Origin: Planctomycetota bacterium
Lineage (GTDB): Bacteria; Planctomycetota; Planctomycetia; JALXBF01
Reading direction: 5' to 3'
Assembly (NCBI GenBank): GCA_026991575.1
Contig: JALXBF010000184.1
Span: forward strand, 1-33,605
DNA: 33,605 nucleotides
Part shown: positions 24,629-31,875 of the stretch, piece after piece
How the letters are laid out: every line of letters begins with the position of its first letter
How positions within the stretch are numbered: position 1 is the first letter of the stretch
Program-made: the position numbers and the translations under genes
Notes under the pieces: generated by a model
Told to the model about the DNA's origin: nothing
Database searches by the model: none
Seen by the model: the letters and a program-made list of their open reading frames with translations, nothing else

Positions 24629-24868
24629 ATGAAGGTCAAGATCGTCTTCTGCTCGGTCTGAAACTACGAACCGCGAGCCGTCAGTTTGACGGAAAAGATT
24701 CTGACGACCTTCAAACGGCAGGTCGAAGAGCTGACGCTGGTTCCCAGTGACGGTGGTCGATTCGAGATCTATGTGAATGGCGACCAGATTTACTCCAAGC
24801 TGGAGACCGGCGAGTTCCCGGACGAGGACAGCATCATCGAGCAGCTTCAGGCGAAGCTGCCGGCTTGA
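24629..24868 (+). CDS. SelW-like (Rdx family) selenoprotein
   Basis: ATG 24629 follows a very strong AGGAGGAGG. The frame reads MKVKIVFCSV, then TGA at 24659-24661 as codon 11, then NYEPRAVSLTEKIL, and continues to TGA at 24866-24868: 79 residues with selenocysteine at position 11. The C-S-V-Sec motif matches the redox CxxU/CxxC of the Rdx family (SelW/SelT/SelH), and the rest (GRFEIYVNGDQIYSKLETG then EFPDEDSIIEQL) is typical of its thioredoxin-like fold. It probably acts in cytoplasmic thiol redox chemistry. Read without recoding it would look like a 60-residue fragment starting at TTG 24686. The neighbouring selD, selB, selA and tRNA-Sec supply the machinery for inserting selenocysteine. 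Confidence 0.93.
24662..24692 (+). promoter_or_regulatory. bSECIS element of the SelW-like gene
   Basis: After the UGA at 24659-24661, a 6-bp stem CCGTCA / TGACGG (24678-24683 and 24687-24692) with loop GTT (or 5 bp with loop AGTTT) lies 16 bases downstream. This distance and the small G-containing loop fit bacterial SECIS hairpins, which SelB binds. The pairing is seen; the SelB contact is inferred. Confidence 0.7.
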
Positions 24869-24894
24869 GCTCTGGCGTACCAGCGCGCAATCGG

Positions 24895-24941
24895 GCCGAC
24901 CAGCGAAGCGCCCCCGGGAGGCTTCGCCGGTCGGCTTTTTT
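24895..24941 (+). terminator. Rho-independent terminator after the SelW-like gene
   Basis: GCCGACC-A-GCGAAGC (24895-24909) pairs with GCTTCGC-C-GGTCGGC (24921-24935) with one A-C mismatch, and six T follow (24936-24941). It stands between the SelW-like gene and selD, so selD depends on readthrough or on a promoter I cannot identify in the 56 bases before it. Confidence 0.85.
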
Positions 24942-24997
24942 GTTTCCGCTAGTTCTGGGCAACAACCGGGCTGTTCCGGCATCATGGAGCCGTACCG

Positions 24998-26053
24998 ATG
25001 AGCACCGGTCGTGCTGCAAGACTGACCAACTACGCAAGCTGCGCGGGGTGAGCGGGGAAGTTGCCCGCGGAGGGCACCGCACAGGTTGTGCGGCAGCTAC
25101 CGAAGTTTGACGATCCTAACCTGATTGTCGGCGCCGAGCATTTCAGCGACGCCGGGGTCTACCGGCTCCGGCCTGACCTGGCCATCGTGCAATCGGTCGA
25201 CTTCTTCCCACCGCTGGTGGACGACCCGTTCGTGTTCGGGCAGATTGCTGCGGCCAATTCGATGAGCGATGTTTACGCCTGTGGGGCCCAGCCGCGCACG
25301 GTGCTGAACATCGTCGGCTTTCCGGACACCGAGCTGGAGCTGGCGGTCCTGGAGCAGATCCTGGCCGGGGGGGCCGAGCGGGTCCGTGAGGCTGGCGCGG
25401 TCGTAGTCGGTGGTCACAGCGTGCGGGACAGTGAAGTCAAGTACGGTCTGGCTGTGACCGGCACGGTGCATCCGGACGAGATCTTCACAAACGACGCGGC
25501 TCGACCGGGCGACGTCCTCTACCTGACGAAGCCGCTGGGGACGGGTTTTGTCACCACGGCGAACAAGAAGGGGGCCTGTCCGCCGGAGCTGCTGGATGCT
25601 GCATGCCGCAGCATGATTACGCTGAACGCGGCGGCCAGCCACGCCGCACGGGAGGCGTCGGTGTCGGCCGTGACGGACGTTACCGGCTTTGGGCTCATCG
25701 GACATGCGCTCGAGTTGGCGATGGCCAGCAATGTGACCGTTGTGCTGCGGCTCAACCAGGTTCCTTACTTCGACGGCGTTCTTGACCTGGTCCGGGCTGG
25801 TTTTCGGAACCGGGCCGTCAAGGGGAACCGTGCCTGGGCGGCGCCGCACGCGGAGTTTCAGTGTGAGCCGGACGATCCGTTGCTTGATCTGATCTGTGAC
25901 CCGCAGACCTCCGGTGGTCTGCTGATCAGCGTGCCGCAGCAGCGGGCGGCGCGGTTTGAGCAGGCCGCGCAGCAGGCTGGCGTTGCAACGGTTGCCCGCA
26001 TCGGGCACGTCGAACCGTTCGCCGAAAAATACCTGGTGATCACCGCAAGCTGA
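24998..26053 (+). CDS. selD: Selenide, water dikinase SelD, itself a selenoprotein
   Basis: SelD makes selenophosphate from selenide and ATP. The frame starts at ATG 24998 (GGAG upstream), reads MSTGRAARLTNYASCAG, then TGA at 25049-25051 as Sec18, then AGKLPAEG and onward to TGA 26051-26053 (351 residues). The Cys15-x-x-Sec18-x-x-Lys21 pattern matches the active-site loop of SelD, where the second position is Cys or Sec in different bacteria. VTDVTGFGLIGHALELA, and GGHSVRDSEVKYGLAVTG earlier, are family marks. A conventional call would start at about 25061 and lose the catalytic loop. It precedes selB by 125 bases (counting from the selB start at 26179). Confidence 0.95.
25052..25080 (+). promoter_or_regulatory. 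selD: bSECIS element of selD
   Basis: Directly after the UGA, GCGG (25052-25055) pairs with CCGC (25077-25080), then a six-base bulge (GGAAGT), then a 5-bp upper stem TGCCC / GGGCA (25062-25066, 25072-25076) with loop GCGGA. The upper hairpin begins 10 bases after the UGA and a T (25061) sits at its base, similar to the E. coli fdhF element with its 11-base spacing. Function is inferred from this geometry. Confidence 0.75.
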
Positions 26054-26071
26054 ATCGGCCTGCCGCCAAAC

Positions 26072-26110
26072 GCTTCTGCCGCGGCGGCCGCTGCCGGGCG
26101 CGGCAGAAGC
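26072..26110 (+). promoter_or_regulatory. Perfect 12-bp hairpin between selD and selB
   Basis: GCTTCTGCCGCG (26072-26083) pairs fully with CGCGGCAGAAGC (26099-26110) around 15 GC-rich bases. No T tract follows, so it does not look like an intrinsic terminator. It could set the ratio of selD to selB by mRNA processing, stability, or attenuation. Confidence 0.6.
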
Positions 26111-26178
26111 ACGCAGTGTCCGTCAGACCCGCTGCCGGCGCATCGGTGCTCGATGGCGCAGCGAAGGGCTTTGAGCCG

Positions 26179-28158
26179 ATGTCAGGCGAACAGCGAAGGT
26201 ATTACATCCTGGGCACGGCCGGCCACATTGATCATGGCAAGACCAGCCTCGTGCGCGCGATGACCGGCATCGACACGGACCGGCTGCCCGAGGAGAAGAA
26301 ACGCGGCATCACGATCGACATCGGCTTCGCGCGGCTGGACTTGGGCGATGTGCGGCTCGGTGTCGTGGATGTGCCCGGCCATGAGCGCTTCATCAAGAAC
26401 ATGGTGGCAGGAGCCAGCGGCGTGGACCTGGTGCTGCTGGTCGTTGCCGCCGACGATTCCGTCATGCCCCAAACGCGCGAGCACCTCGAGATCCTGCAGC
26501 TGCTTGGTGTGCGCCACGGTGCCATCGCCCTGACGAAGATCGACCTTGTCGACCGCGACTGGCTCGAGCTCGTCGAGGAAGACGTGCGCAGCCTGGTGGA
26601 AGGTACCTTCCTGGCGGACGCTCCCATCGTGCGCACCTCGGCAGAGACCGGAGAGGGAATCGAGCAACTGAAGGAAACGCTCCGAGCGGTCTGCCACCGC
26701 GTCAGTCGAGAGCGTCGTGACGAGTTCTTCCGCATGGCCGTGGACCGGTCGTTTGCGGTGCAGGGCTACGGCACGGTGGTGACCGGGTCGGTCTGGTCAG
26801 GAGTGCTCCGCGTGGGCGAAGAGGTTGAGTGGCTACCGGCCCAGAAGCGACTGCGCGTACGGAGCCTGCAGAACCACGAGGAGCCGGTGGAGGTGGTGCG
26901 CCGCGGTCAGCGCGCAGCCGTGAACCTGGGCGGTGTGCATCACACCGAGATCCAGCGCGGCCACGAGATCGCAACGCCCGGTCTGCTGCGGCCGTCTCAC
27001 CTGATCAGCGTCGAACTGCGCGTTCTCCGCTCCAGTCCGCTGCCGGTGAAACATCGCCGCCGTGTGCGGTTGCACGTGGGCACGGCAGAGACCATAGCGG
27101 TCGTTTCGCTGCTGGATGCGAACGAATTGCGTCCGGGCGAGGTCGGATTGGCTCAGCTTTTCACCAGCGACCCGGTCGCCGTCAGTTGGGGTCAACCGTT
27201 CGTGGTGCGGGCCGAGAGTCCGCTGGTGACGCTGGGCGGTGGCCGGATCCTGCAGCCGGTGGCCAGGCGAATCAGCCGGAGGCACACGGAGCGGCTCGAG
27301 CGGCTCGAAATGCTACGCAGCGCGGACGTGACCGAGCGGGCTGATGCCGCACTGTGGTTCTACCGGTTCGATCCGTGGACGCCGCTGGATCTGGCGCGCG
27401 ACACGGGTGCGAGTCGATCGGAACTGGACAGTGTGCTCGGCGAGCTGCGCGGTCGAGGCATTCTGCAGGAGCTTCCGCTCCGCCAGCGTAGGACCGTGCT
27501 CGTTCACCGCGACGTGCTCGCTGCCCTGCAACAGCGCCTGCTGCGGGCGGTGGAGGAACTGCATCGTTCGGCGCCGCTGCGGCTCTACCACCCGGCTCAC
27601 CAGGTGCTCAGCCTCGTGCAGGGAGTGGCAGAGGAAGCGGTGCTTCAGGCACTGTTGGAGCGGCTGCTGAAGCAGGGGGAACTCGTCGGCTCGCCGTCCG
27701 CTCTGGCTCGCCGCGGCCACACGCCGAAACTGACCCAGGCCGAGACAAGACTGAAGGAAAGCTTGGTCCAGGAGATCACCGCCAACCGGTTTACACCCCC
27801 TGATCTTGGCGCGCTGGTACGCGCCAGCGGGGCAAAGGAGGAAACGGTGCGCCAGCTTCTGGAGTTGGCCGCAGCCGAGGGGGCGCTGGTGGCGGTCTCC
27901 GAGACGATCTACCTGGCTAGCACCGTGGCCGAGCAGCTGCGCGCCGCGGTCCGCGAAGCACTGGAACGGAAACCTGAAGGCATGACGGTCGCCGAAATCC
28001 GCGACCTGTTGGGAGTCAGCCGCAAGTACGCCGTGCCTTACTGCGAATACCTGGATCGTATCGGACTGACGGAGCGGCGTGGCGATCTCCGTGTGCTCGC
28101 GTCGCCGACAGCAGCCGGGGCAGCCAGCGCAGAAGGGGCTTCGGAGTCGAGCGGCTGA
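26179..28158 (+). CDS. selB: Selenocysteine-specific elongation factor SelB
   Basis: SelB carries Sec-tRNA to the ribosome at UGA codons marked by SECIS. The 659-residue protein has the GTPase motifs G1 [11 protein letters not shown]2 [11 protein letters not shown]3 DVPGHERF and G4 TKID in the first ~190 residues, then EF-Tu-like beta-barrels, and from about residue 400 to the end the winged-helix repeats that bind the SECIS RNA ([17 protein letters not shown], and near the end [19 protein letters not shown] then [16 protein letters not shown]). ATG 26179 is chosen because family members begin shortly before GHIDHGK; a GTG at 26116 would add 21 residues. Its TGA stop overlaps the selA ATG by one base (28158). 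Confidence 0.96.
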   Translation: MSGEQRRYYILGTAGHIDHGKTSLVRAMTGIDTDRLPEEKKRGITIDIGFARLDLGDVRLGVVDVPGHERFIKNMVAGASGVDLVLLVVAADDSVMPQTREHLEILQLLGVRHGAIALTKIDLVDRDWLELVEEDVRSLVEGTFLADAPIVRTSAETGEGIEQLKETLRAVCHRVSRERRDEFFRMAVDRSFAVQGYGTVVTGSVWSGVLRVGEEVEWLPAQKRLRVRSLQNHEEPVEVVRRGQRAAVNLGGVHHTEIQRGHEIATPGLLRPSHLISVELRVLRSSPLPVKHRRRVRLHVGTAETIAVVSLLDANELRPGEVGLAQLFTSDPVAVSWGQPFVVRAESPLVTLGGGRILQPVARRISRRHTERLERLEMLRSADVTERADAALWFYRFDPWTPLDLARDTGASRSELDSVLGELRGRGILQELPLRQRRTVLVHRDVLAALQQRLLRAVEELHRSAPLRLYHPAHQVLSLVQGVAEEAVLQALLERLLKQGELVGSPSALARRGHTPKLTQAETRLKESLVQEITANRFTPPDLGALVRASGAKEETVRQLLELAAAEGALVAVSETIYLASTVAEQLRAAVREALERKPEGMTVAEIRDLLGVSRKYAVPYCEYLDRIGLTERRGDLRVLASPTAAGAASAEGASESSG

Positions 28159-29573
28159 TGGACAAACAGGACCAAATCCAACAACTGCTGCGGGCCCTGC
28201 CTTCGGTCGACCGACTGTTGGAGCATCCGAAGGTCCGAGCTCTGCAGGGGGAGCTGGCCCGAGGACTGTTGGTCCGGGCAGTACGGCGCGCGCTGGATCA
28301 GGCTCGCTCTTTGCTACGCGGCGGCGGCGGGGCCTCTGGCGCGGATATCGATGCGCTGCTAGAACGGCTCCTGGATCTGGAGCTTGCTGCCGCGACGCGT
28401 CATCGCCTACGTCCCGTCATCAACGCCACCGGTATCCTACTGCACACCGGTCTGGGCCGCGCTCCACTGGCCGAGAGCGTCGCACGCCACGTCTACGAAG
28501 CAGCCCACAACTACGTCTGCCTGGAGATTGACCTCGACAGCGGCCGCCGCGGCAAGCGTACGGCTCTGGTGCGCGATCTCCTCTGTGAGCTGACCGGGGC
28601 CGAAGCCGCGACGGTGGTGAACAACAACGCAGCGGCGACGGTGATCGTCCTCGCTGCCCTGGCAGCCAACAGGGAGGTCGTCGTCTCGCGCGGGGAGTTG
28701 ATTGAAATCGGCGGCAGCTTCCGGCTACCAGAAATCATGGCCGTCTCTGGCGCCGTGCTTCGCGAGGTCGGTACCACCAATAAGACCCGGCTCGCCGATT
28801 ACGAACGGGCCATCGGCGAACGGACCGCAGCACTGATGAAGGTGCACACGTCCAACTACCGCGTGGTCGGGTTTAGCGAAGCGGTGCCGATCGAGGAGCT
28901 GGTCCGGCTCGGCCGGCGATACGGTCTGCCCGTGATCGACGACATCGGCTCCGGCGCGCTGGTGGACCTGGCTGCCATTGGCCTGGCAGGTGAGCCGGTG
29001 GCGGGACGGTCAGTGAGGGCGGGGGCTGACGTGGTGCTGTTCAGTGGTGACAAGCTCCTGGGGGGGCCTCAGGCGGGCATCATCGTCGGTCGCGCGGCGG
29101 TGATCGAACAGATCGAGCGGCACCCACTAGCGCGCGCGTTCCGCGTCGATAAGCTGACACTCGCTGCGCTGGAGGCCACGCTTCGGCTGTACCTGGACCC
29201 GGACACGGCCTGGCAGCAGGTGCCGGTGCTTGCCATGGCCGCCGCGCCGGAGGCGGTGGTGCGGGCCCGCGCCGAACGGCTCCGAACACAACTGGCCGAG
29301 CTGCCCGGGGTAAACGAGCTACTGATGCGACCAGACCAGGCTTATGTTGGTGGCGGTTCGCTGCCGATGCAGGCGATCAAGACCTGGGTTGTGGGCGTGC
29401 GGTCGACCGGACTCAGCGAGCAAGAGCTGGCCCGCCGCCTACGCACCGGCGACCCGGCGGTTGTGCCGCGTGTGCAAGATGGCCTGGTGCTGTTCGATGC
29501 CCGTACGGTGCGTGACGATCAGGTAGCGTCGGTTGTCCGGGCCGTGGCGGCGGCGCTGGCATCGGACGGTTAA
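28158..29573 (+). CDS. selA: L-seryl-tRNA(Sec) selenium transferase SelA
   Basis: SelA turns Ser-tRNA(Sec) into Sec-tRNA(Sec) with selenophosphate, using PLP, as a large ring-shaped oligomer. The 471-residue product has LLRALPSVDRLLEHP at the N-terminus, the substrate-binding segment INATGILLHTGLGRAPL, the catalytic lysine loop FSGDKLLGGPQAGI, and the DIGSGALVDL strand that binds the cofactor. Length is close to E. coli SelA (463). The start codon shares a base with the selB stop, so the pair is translationally coupled. tRNA-Sec follows 121 bases after the stop. Confidence 0.97.
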   Translation: MDKQDQIQQLLRALPSVDRLLEHPKVRALQGELARGLLVRAVRRALDQARSLLRGGGGASGADIDALLERLLDLELAAATRHRLRPVINATGILLHTGLGRAPLAESVARHVYEAAHNYVCLEIDLDSGRRGKRTALVRDLLCELTGAEAATVVNNNAAATVIVLAALAANREVVVSRGELIEIGGSFRLPEIMAVSGAVLREVGTTNKTRLADYERAIGERTAALMKVHTSNYRVVGFSEAVPIEELVRLGRRYGLPVIDDIGSGALVDLAAIGLAGEPVAGRSVRAGADVVLFSGDKLLGGPQAGIIVGRAAVIEQIERHPLARAFRVDKLTLAALEATLRLYLDPDTAWQQVPVLAMAAAPEAVVRARAERLRTQLAELPGVNELLMRPDQAYVGGGSLPMQAIKTWVVGVRSTGLSEQELARRLRTGDPAVVPRVQDGLVLFDARTVRDDQVASVVRAVAAALASDG

Positions 29574-29668
29574 CCGGCCTTTGGGCGGAGTGCCCGGCAT
29601 ATGGCGTTCGCGGTGCCTAACAGGTCGGTCTTCGCGGCCGGTGGGCCGAGCCGGCGGTGGACCACCGA

Positions 29669-29674
29669 TAGAAT
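29669..29674 (+). promoter_or_regulatory. -10-like box before tRNA-Sec
   Basis: TAGAAT in GATAGAAT is 20 bases before the tRNA 5' end, giving a start near 29681. There is no clear -35 box. The tRNA could also be part of the selBA transcript. Confidence 0.35.
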
Positions 29675-29694
29675 CAATGAGTTGGCGGCGTATC

Positions 29695-29791
29695 GGGAGT
29701 GTCTGCACGCCTGGTGGCGGCCCCGGGCTTCAAACCCGGTGCGAGGTCTGGCGAGCAGGCCTCGGGTGGGTTCGATTCCCATACACTCCCG
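29695..29791 (+). tRNA. selC: tRNA-Sec (anticodon UCA)
   Basis: The 97-base sequence has an 8-bp acceptor stem GGGAGTGT / ACACTCCC with discriminator G, a T-arm GTGGG TTCGATT CCCAT, an anticodon arm CCGGG CTTCAAA CCCGG with TCA at positions 34-36, and a long variable arm around GAGGTCTGGCGAGCAGGCCTC minus its last bases. An 8-bp acceptor stem, UCA and a long extra arm are specific to bacterial tRNA-Sec. CCA is not encoded. It ends the selenocysteine locus. Confidence 0.97.
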
Positions 29792-29880
29792 TTGTTTCCT
29801 TTCCGGTGACCACCGCGCACCATGCATCCAGGCGCCAGTGCGCGCCGCGGCGGTGCCAGTAGCGGGCTGGAGTTGGGACG

Positions 29881-31818
29881 GTGGCGGACCACGAACCGTC
29901 GGATCGACAACCAAGAGGCGGCCGGCGAAGCGTCCTGGACCTGTTGGGCCATTACTGGCGCAGATTCGCCAGCCTGCCCTTTGTCCGCTACCTGCTGCCC
30001 GGCCCGGTCTACACCCGACTAATACTGCTGAGCCCCCTGGTCGGCCTGGTCGCGGCGTTTGTGGCCGCGGCGTTCTATCTGGGCCTGGCCCAGATGACCA
30101 CCTTCTGCATGCAGGACCTCATGGGCTACGTGCCGCCGCCGGCACGGGGTGAGGAGCCGGACCGTCCGGCCGACCAGTTCCAGCTGCCGAGGCGGAAGCT
30201 GGCCGTGTTGCTGGTGCCGGCGGTTGGTGGTTTACTGTGCGGCCTGATCGTCTGGCGGTTCGCGCCCGAAGCAGAGGGGCACGGCACGGACGCGGTCATC
30301 CGCGCGTTTCATCGGGAAGGGGGCCACATCCGGCCACGGGTGCCGCTGATCAAAGGGATCGCCTCGATCATCACGATCGGCACAGGTGGATCAGCCGGGC
30401 GCGAAGGGCCGATTGCACAGATCGCTGCCGGTGTCGGCTCTACGCTGGCCAGTTGGCTTAGGCTCAGCGAGCGGGAGCGACGCGGCTTGCTCATGTGCGG
30501 TGCCGGTGCCGGCATCGGCGCCATTTTCCATTCGCCTCTAGGCGGAGCGCTCTTTGCAGCGGAGGTGCTCTACAGCACGGCGGCCGTGGAGCATGAGTTG
30601 ATTGTGCCGGCGACCATTGCATCGGTCGTCGCCTACTCGCTCTACCCATTGTCGCACGGCGCAATCTTCGCCGTGCCGGAGAATCTGCGATATGGTTCGC
30701 CTCGGGAGCTGATCGCGTACACGCTCTTCGCTGCTTTCCTGACCCTGTGGGGCTGGGTGTACGTGCGGGTCTTCTACGCCGGGCGGGACCACGTGTTTCG
30801 CCGATTGCCGGTGCCGTTCTGGGTCAAGACCACGCTCGGCGCGCTGGGCTTGGGACTGGTGGCGCTGGTGTTCCCCCATGTGCTCGGTGGTGGTTACGGC
30901 TGGATCCAGCAGGCTCTCGACGGGAAACTTTCTATCCAGCTGATGCTCATGCTGGCCGTGGCCAAGATCATCGCCACGACGACGACCATTTCCAGCGGCG
31001 GCAGTGGTGGCGTCTTTGCGCCATCGCTGTTCATCGGAGCGATGCTAGGCGGCGCGTTCGGCAAGTTCATGCATGCGATCGCACCCGATCTGGCGCCTCA
31101 GCCTGCGGCGTTTGTGCTGGTGGGCATGAGCGGTTTTTTTGCCGGCGTCGCCAAGGTGCCGCTGACCGTGATGATCATGGTCTGCGAAATGACTGGCTCC
31201 TACGACCTGATCGTGCCGCTGATGCTGGTCAACGTGATCACCGCTTCGTTCTCACGCCGCTGGCAGCTCTACGAAGAGCAGGTACCCGTGCCGGCCGACA
31301 GCCCGGCTCACGCCGGCGAAGTGGTCGTGGACGTGCTGGAGCGGTTGCGGGTCGCGGACGTGTACGACCCGAAGCGACCAGTGGACCTCGTGCCCGCTTC
31401 GGCCACGCTCCACGACGTCCTCGAACTCGTTGCCCACTCGAACAACACCTACTTCCCGGTCGTGGATCGCGACGGCAACCTGATCGGGATCTTCTCGCTC
31501 CGCGATCTTCGCTCGGCACTTCTTGGCGTCGACAGCCGCGATGCGATCCGCGCCATCGACGTGGCCACCTTCCCCGTGCTGACGGTTTCGCCGTCGGATG
31601 ACCTGGGCAAAGCGTTGAAGATCCTGACGGCCAAGAACATCGAGGAGATTCCAGTAGTAGAACAGGATGACCAGGGACACAAGCGGGTGAAAGGTTTCCT
31701 GTCACGCCGAGCCATCATCAACGCCTACCGCCAGGCCGTAGGCCAGTGGCGGCGGCAACACCAGAGTGTCCGGGGAACCCGACAGCCGGTGACCCGCGAA
31801 GAGGAAGAGCACCCCTGA
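29881..31818 (+). CDS. ClC-family chloride channel/transporter with two CBS domains
   Basis: The 645-residue membrane protein begins at GTG 29881 (GGGACG upstream). The ClC core holds GHGTDAVIRAF in place of GSGIP, then GSAGREGPIAQ with the gating glutamate Glu175, and GGVFAPSLFIGAMLGGAFG later, all standard ClC filter motifs. The C-terminus has two CBS domains (VADVYDPKRPVDLVPASATL then TYFPVVDRDGNLIGIFSLRDL; and VATFPVLTVSPSDDLGKALK with EEIPVVEQDDQGHKRVKGFL), which often bind adenine nucleotides. It moves chloride or fluoride-like anions; whether it is a channel or a proton exchanger is not decidable here. It starts 89 bases after tRNA-Sec with no visible link to selenium metabolism. Confidence 0.94.
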   Translation: MADHEPSDRQPRGGRRSVLDLLGHYWRRFASLPFVRYLLPGPVYTRLILLSPLVGLVAAFVAAAFYLGLAQMTTFCMQDLMGYVPPPARGEEPDRPADQFQLPRRKLAVLLVPAVGGLLCGLIVWRFAPEAEGHGTDAVIRAFHREGGHIRPRVPLIKGIASIITIGTGGSAGREGPIAQIAAGVGSTLASWLRLSERERRGLLMCGAGAGIGAIFHSPLGGALFAAEVLYSTAAVEHELIVPATIASVVAYSLYPLSHGAIFAVPENLRYGSPRELIAYTLFAAFLTLWGWVYVRVFYAGRDHVFRRLPVPFWVKTTLGALGLGLVALVFPHVLGGGYGWIQQALDGKLSIQLMLMLAVAKIIATTTTISSGGSGGVFAPSLFIGAMLGGAFGKFMHAIAPDLAPQPAAFVLVGMSGFFAGVAKVPLTVMIMVCEMTGSYDLIVPLMLVNVITASFSRRWQLYEEQVPVPADSPAHAGEVVVDVLERLRVADVYDPKRPVDLVPASATLHDVLELVAHSNNTYFPVVDRDGNLIGIFSLRDLRSALLGVDSRDAIRAIDVATFPVLTVSPSDDLGKALKILTAKNIEEIPVVEQDDQGHKRVKGFLSRRAIINAYRQAVGQWRRQHQSVRGTRQPVTREEEEHP

Positions 31819-31875
31819 ACCACGTTTCGGACCATACCCTGAAACGGCCGAAGCGACACCGAAGTGGCACAGCCG

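Noticed and set aside
24659-25051. Idea that UGA is reassigned as a sense codon throughout
   Set aside because: Many genes here end in TGA (kdsB, heptosyltransferase, selB, selD), and only two UGA codons, both with hairpins, are read through in conserved frames.
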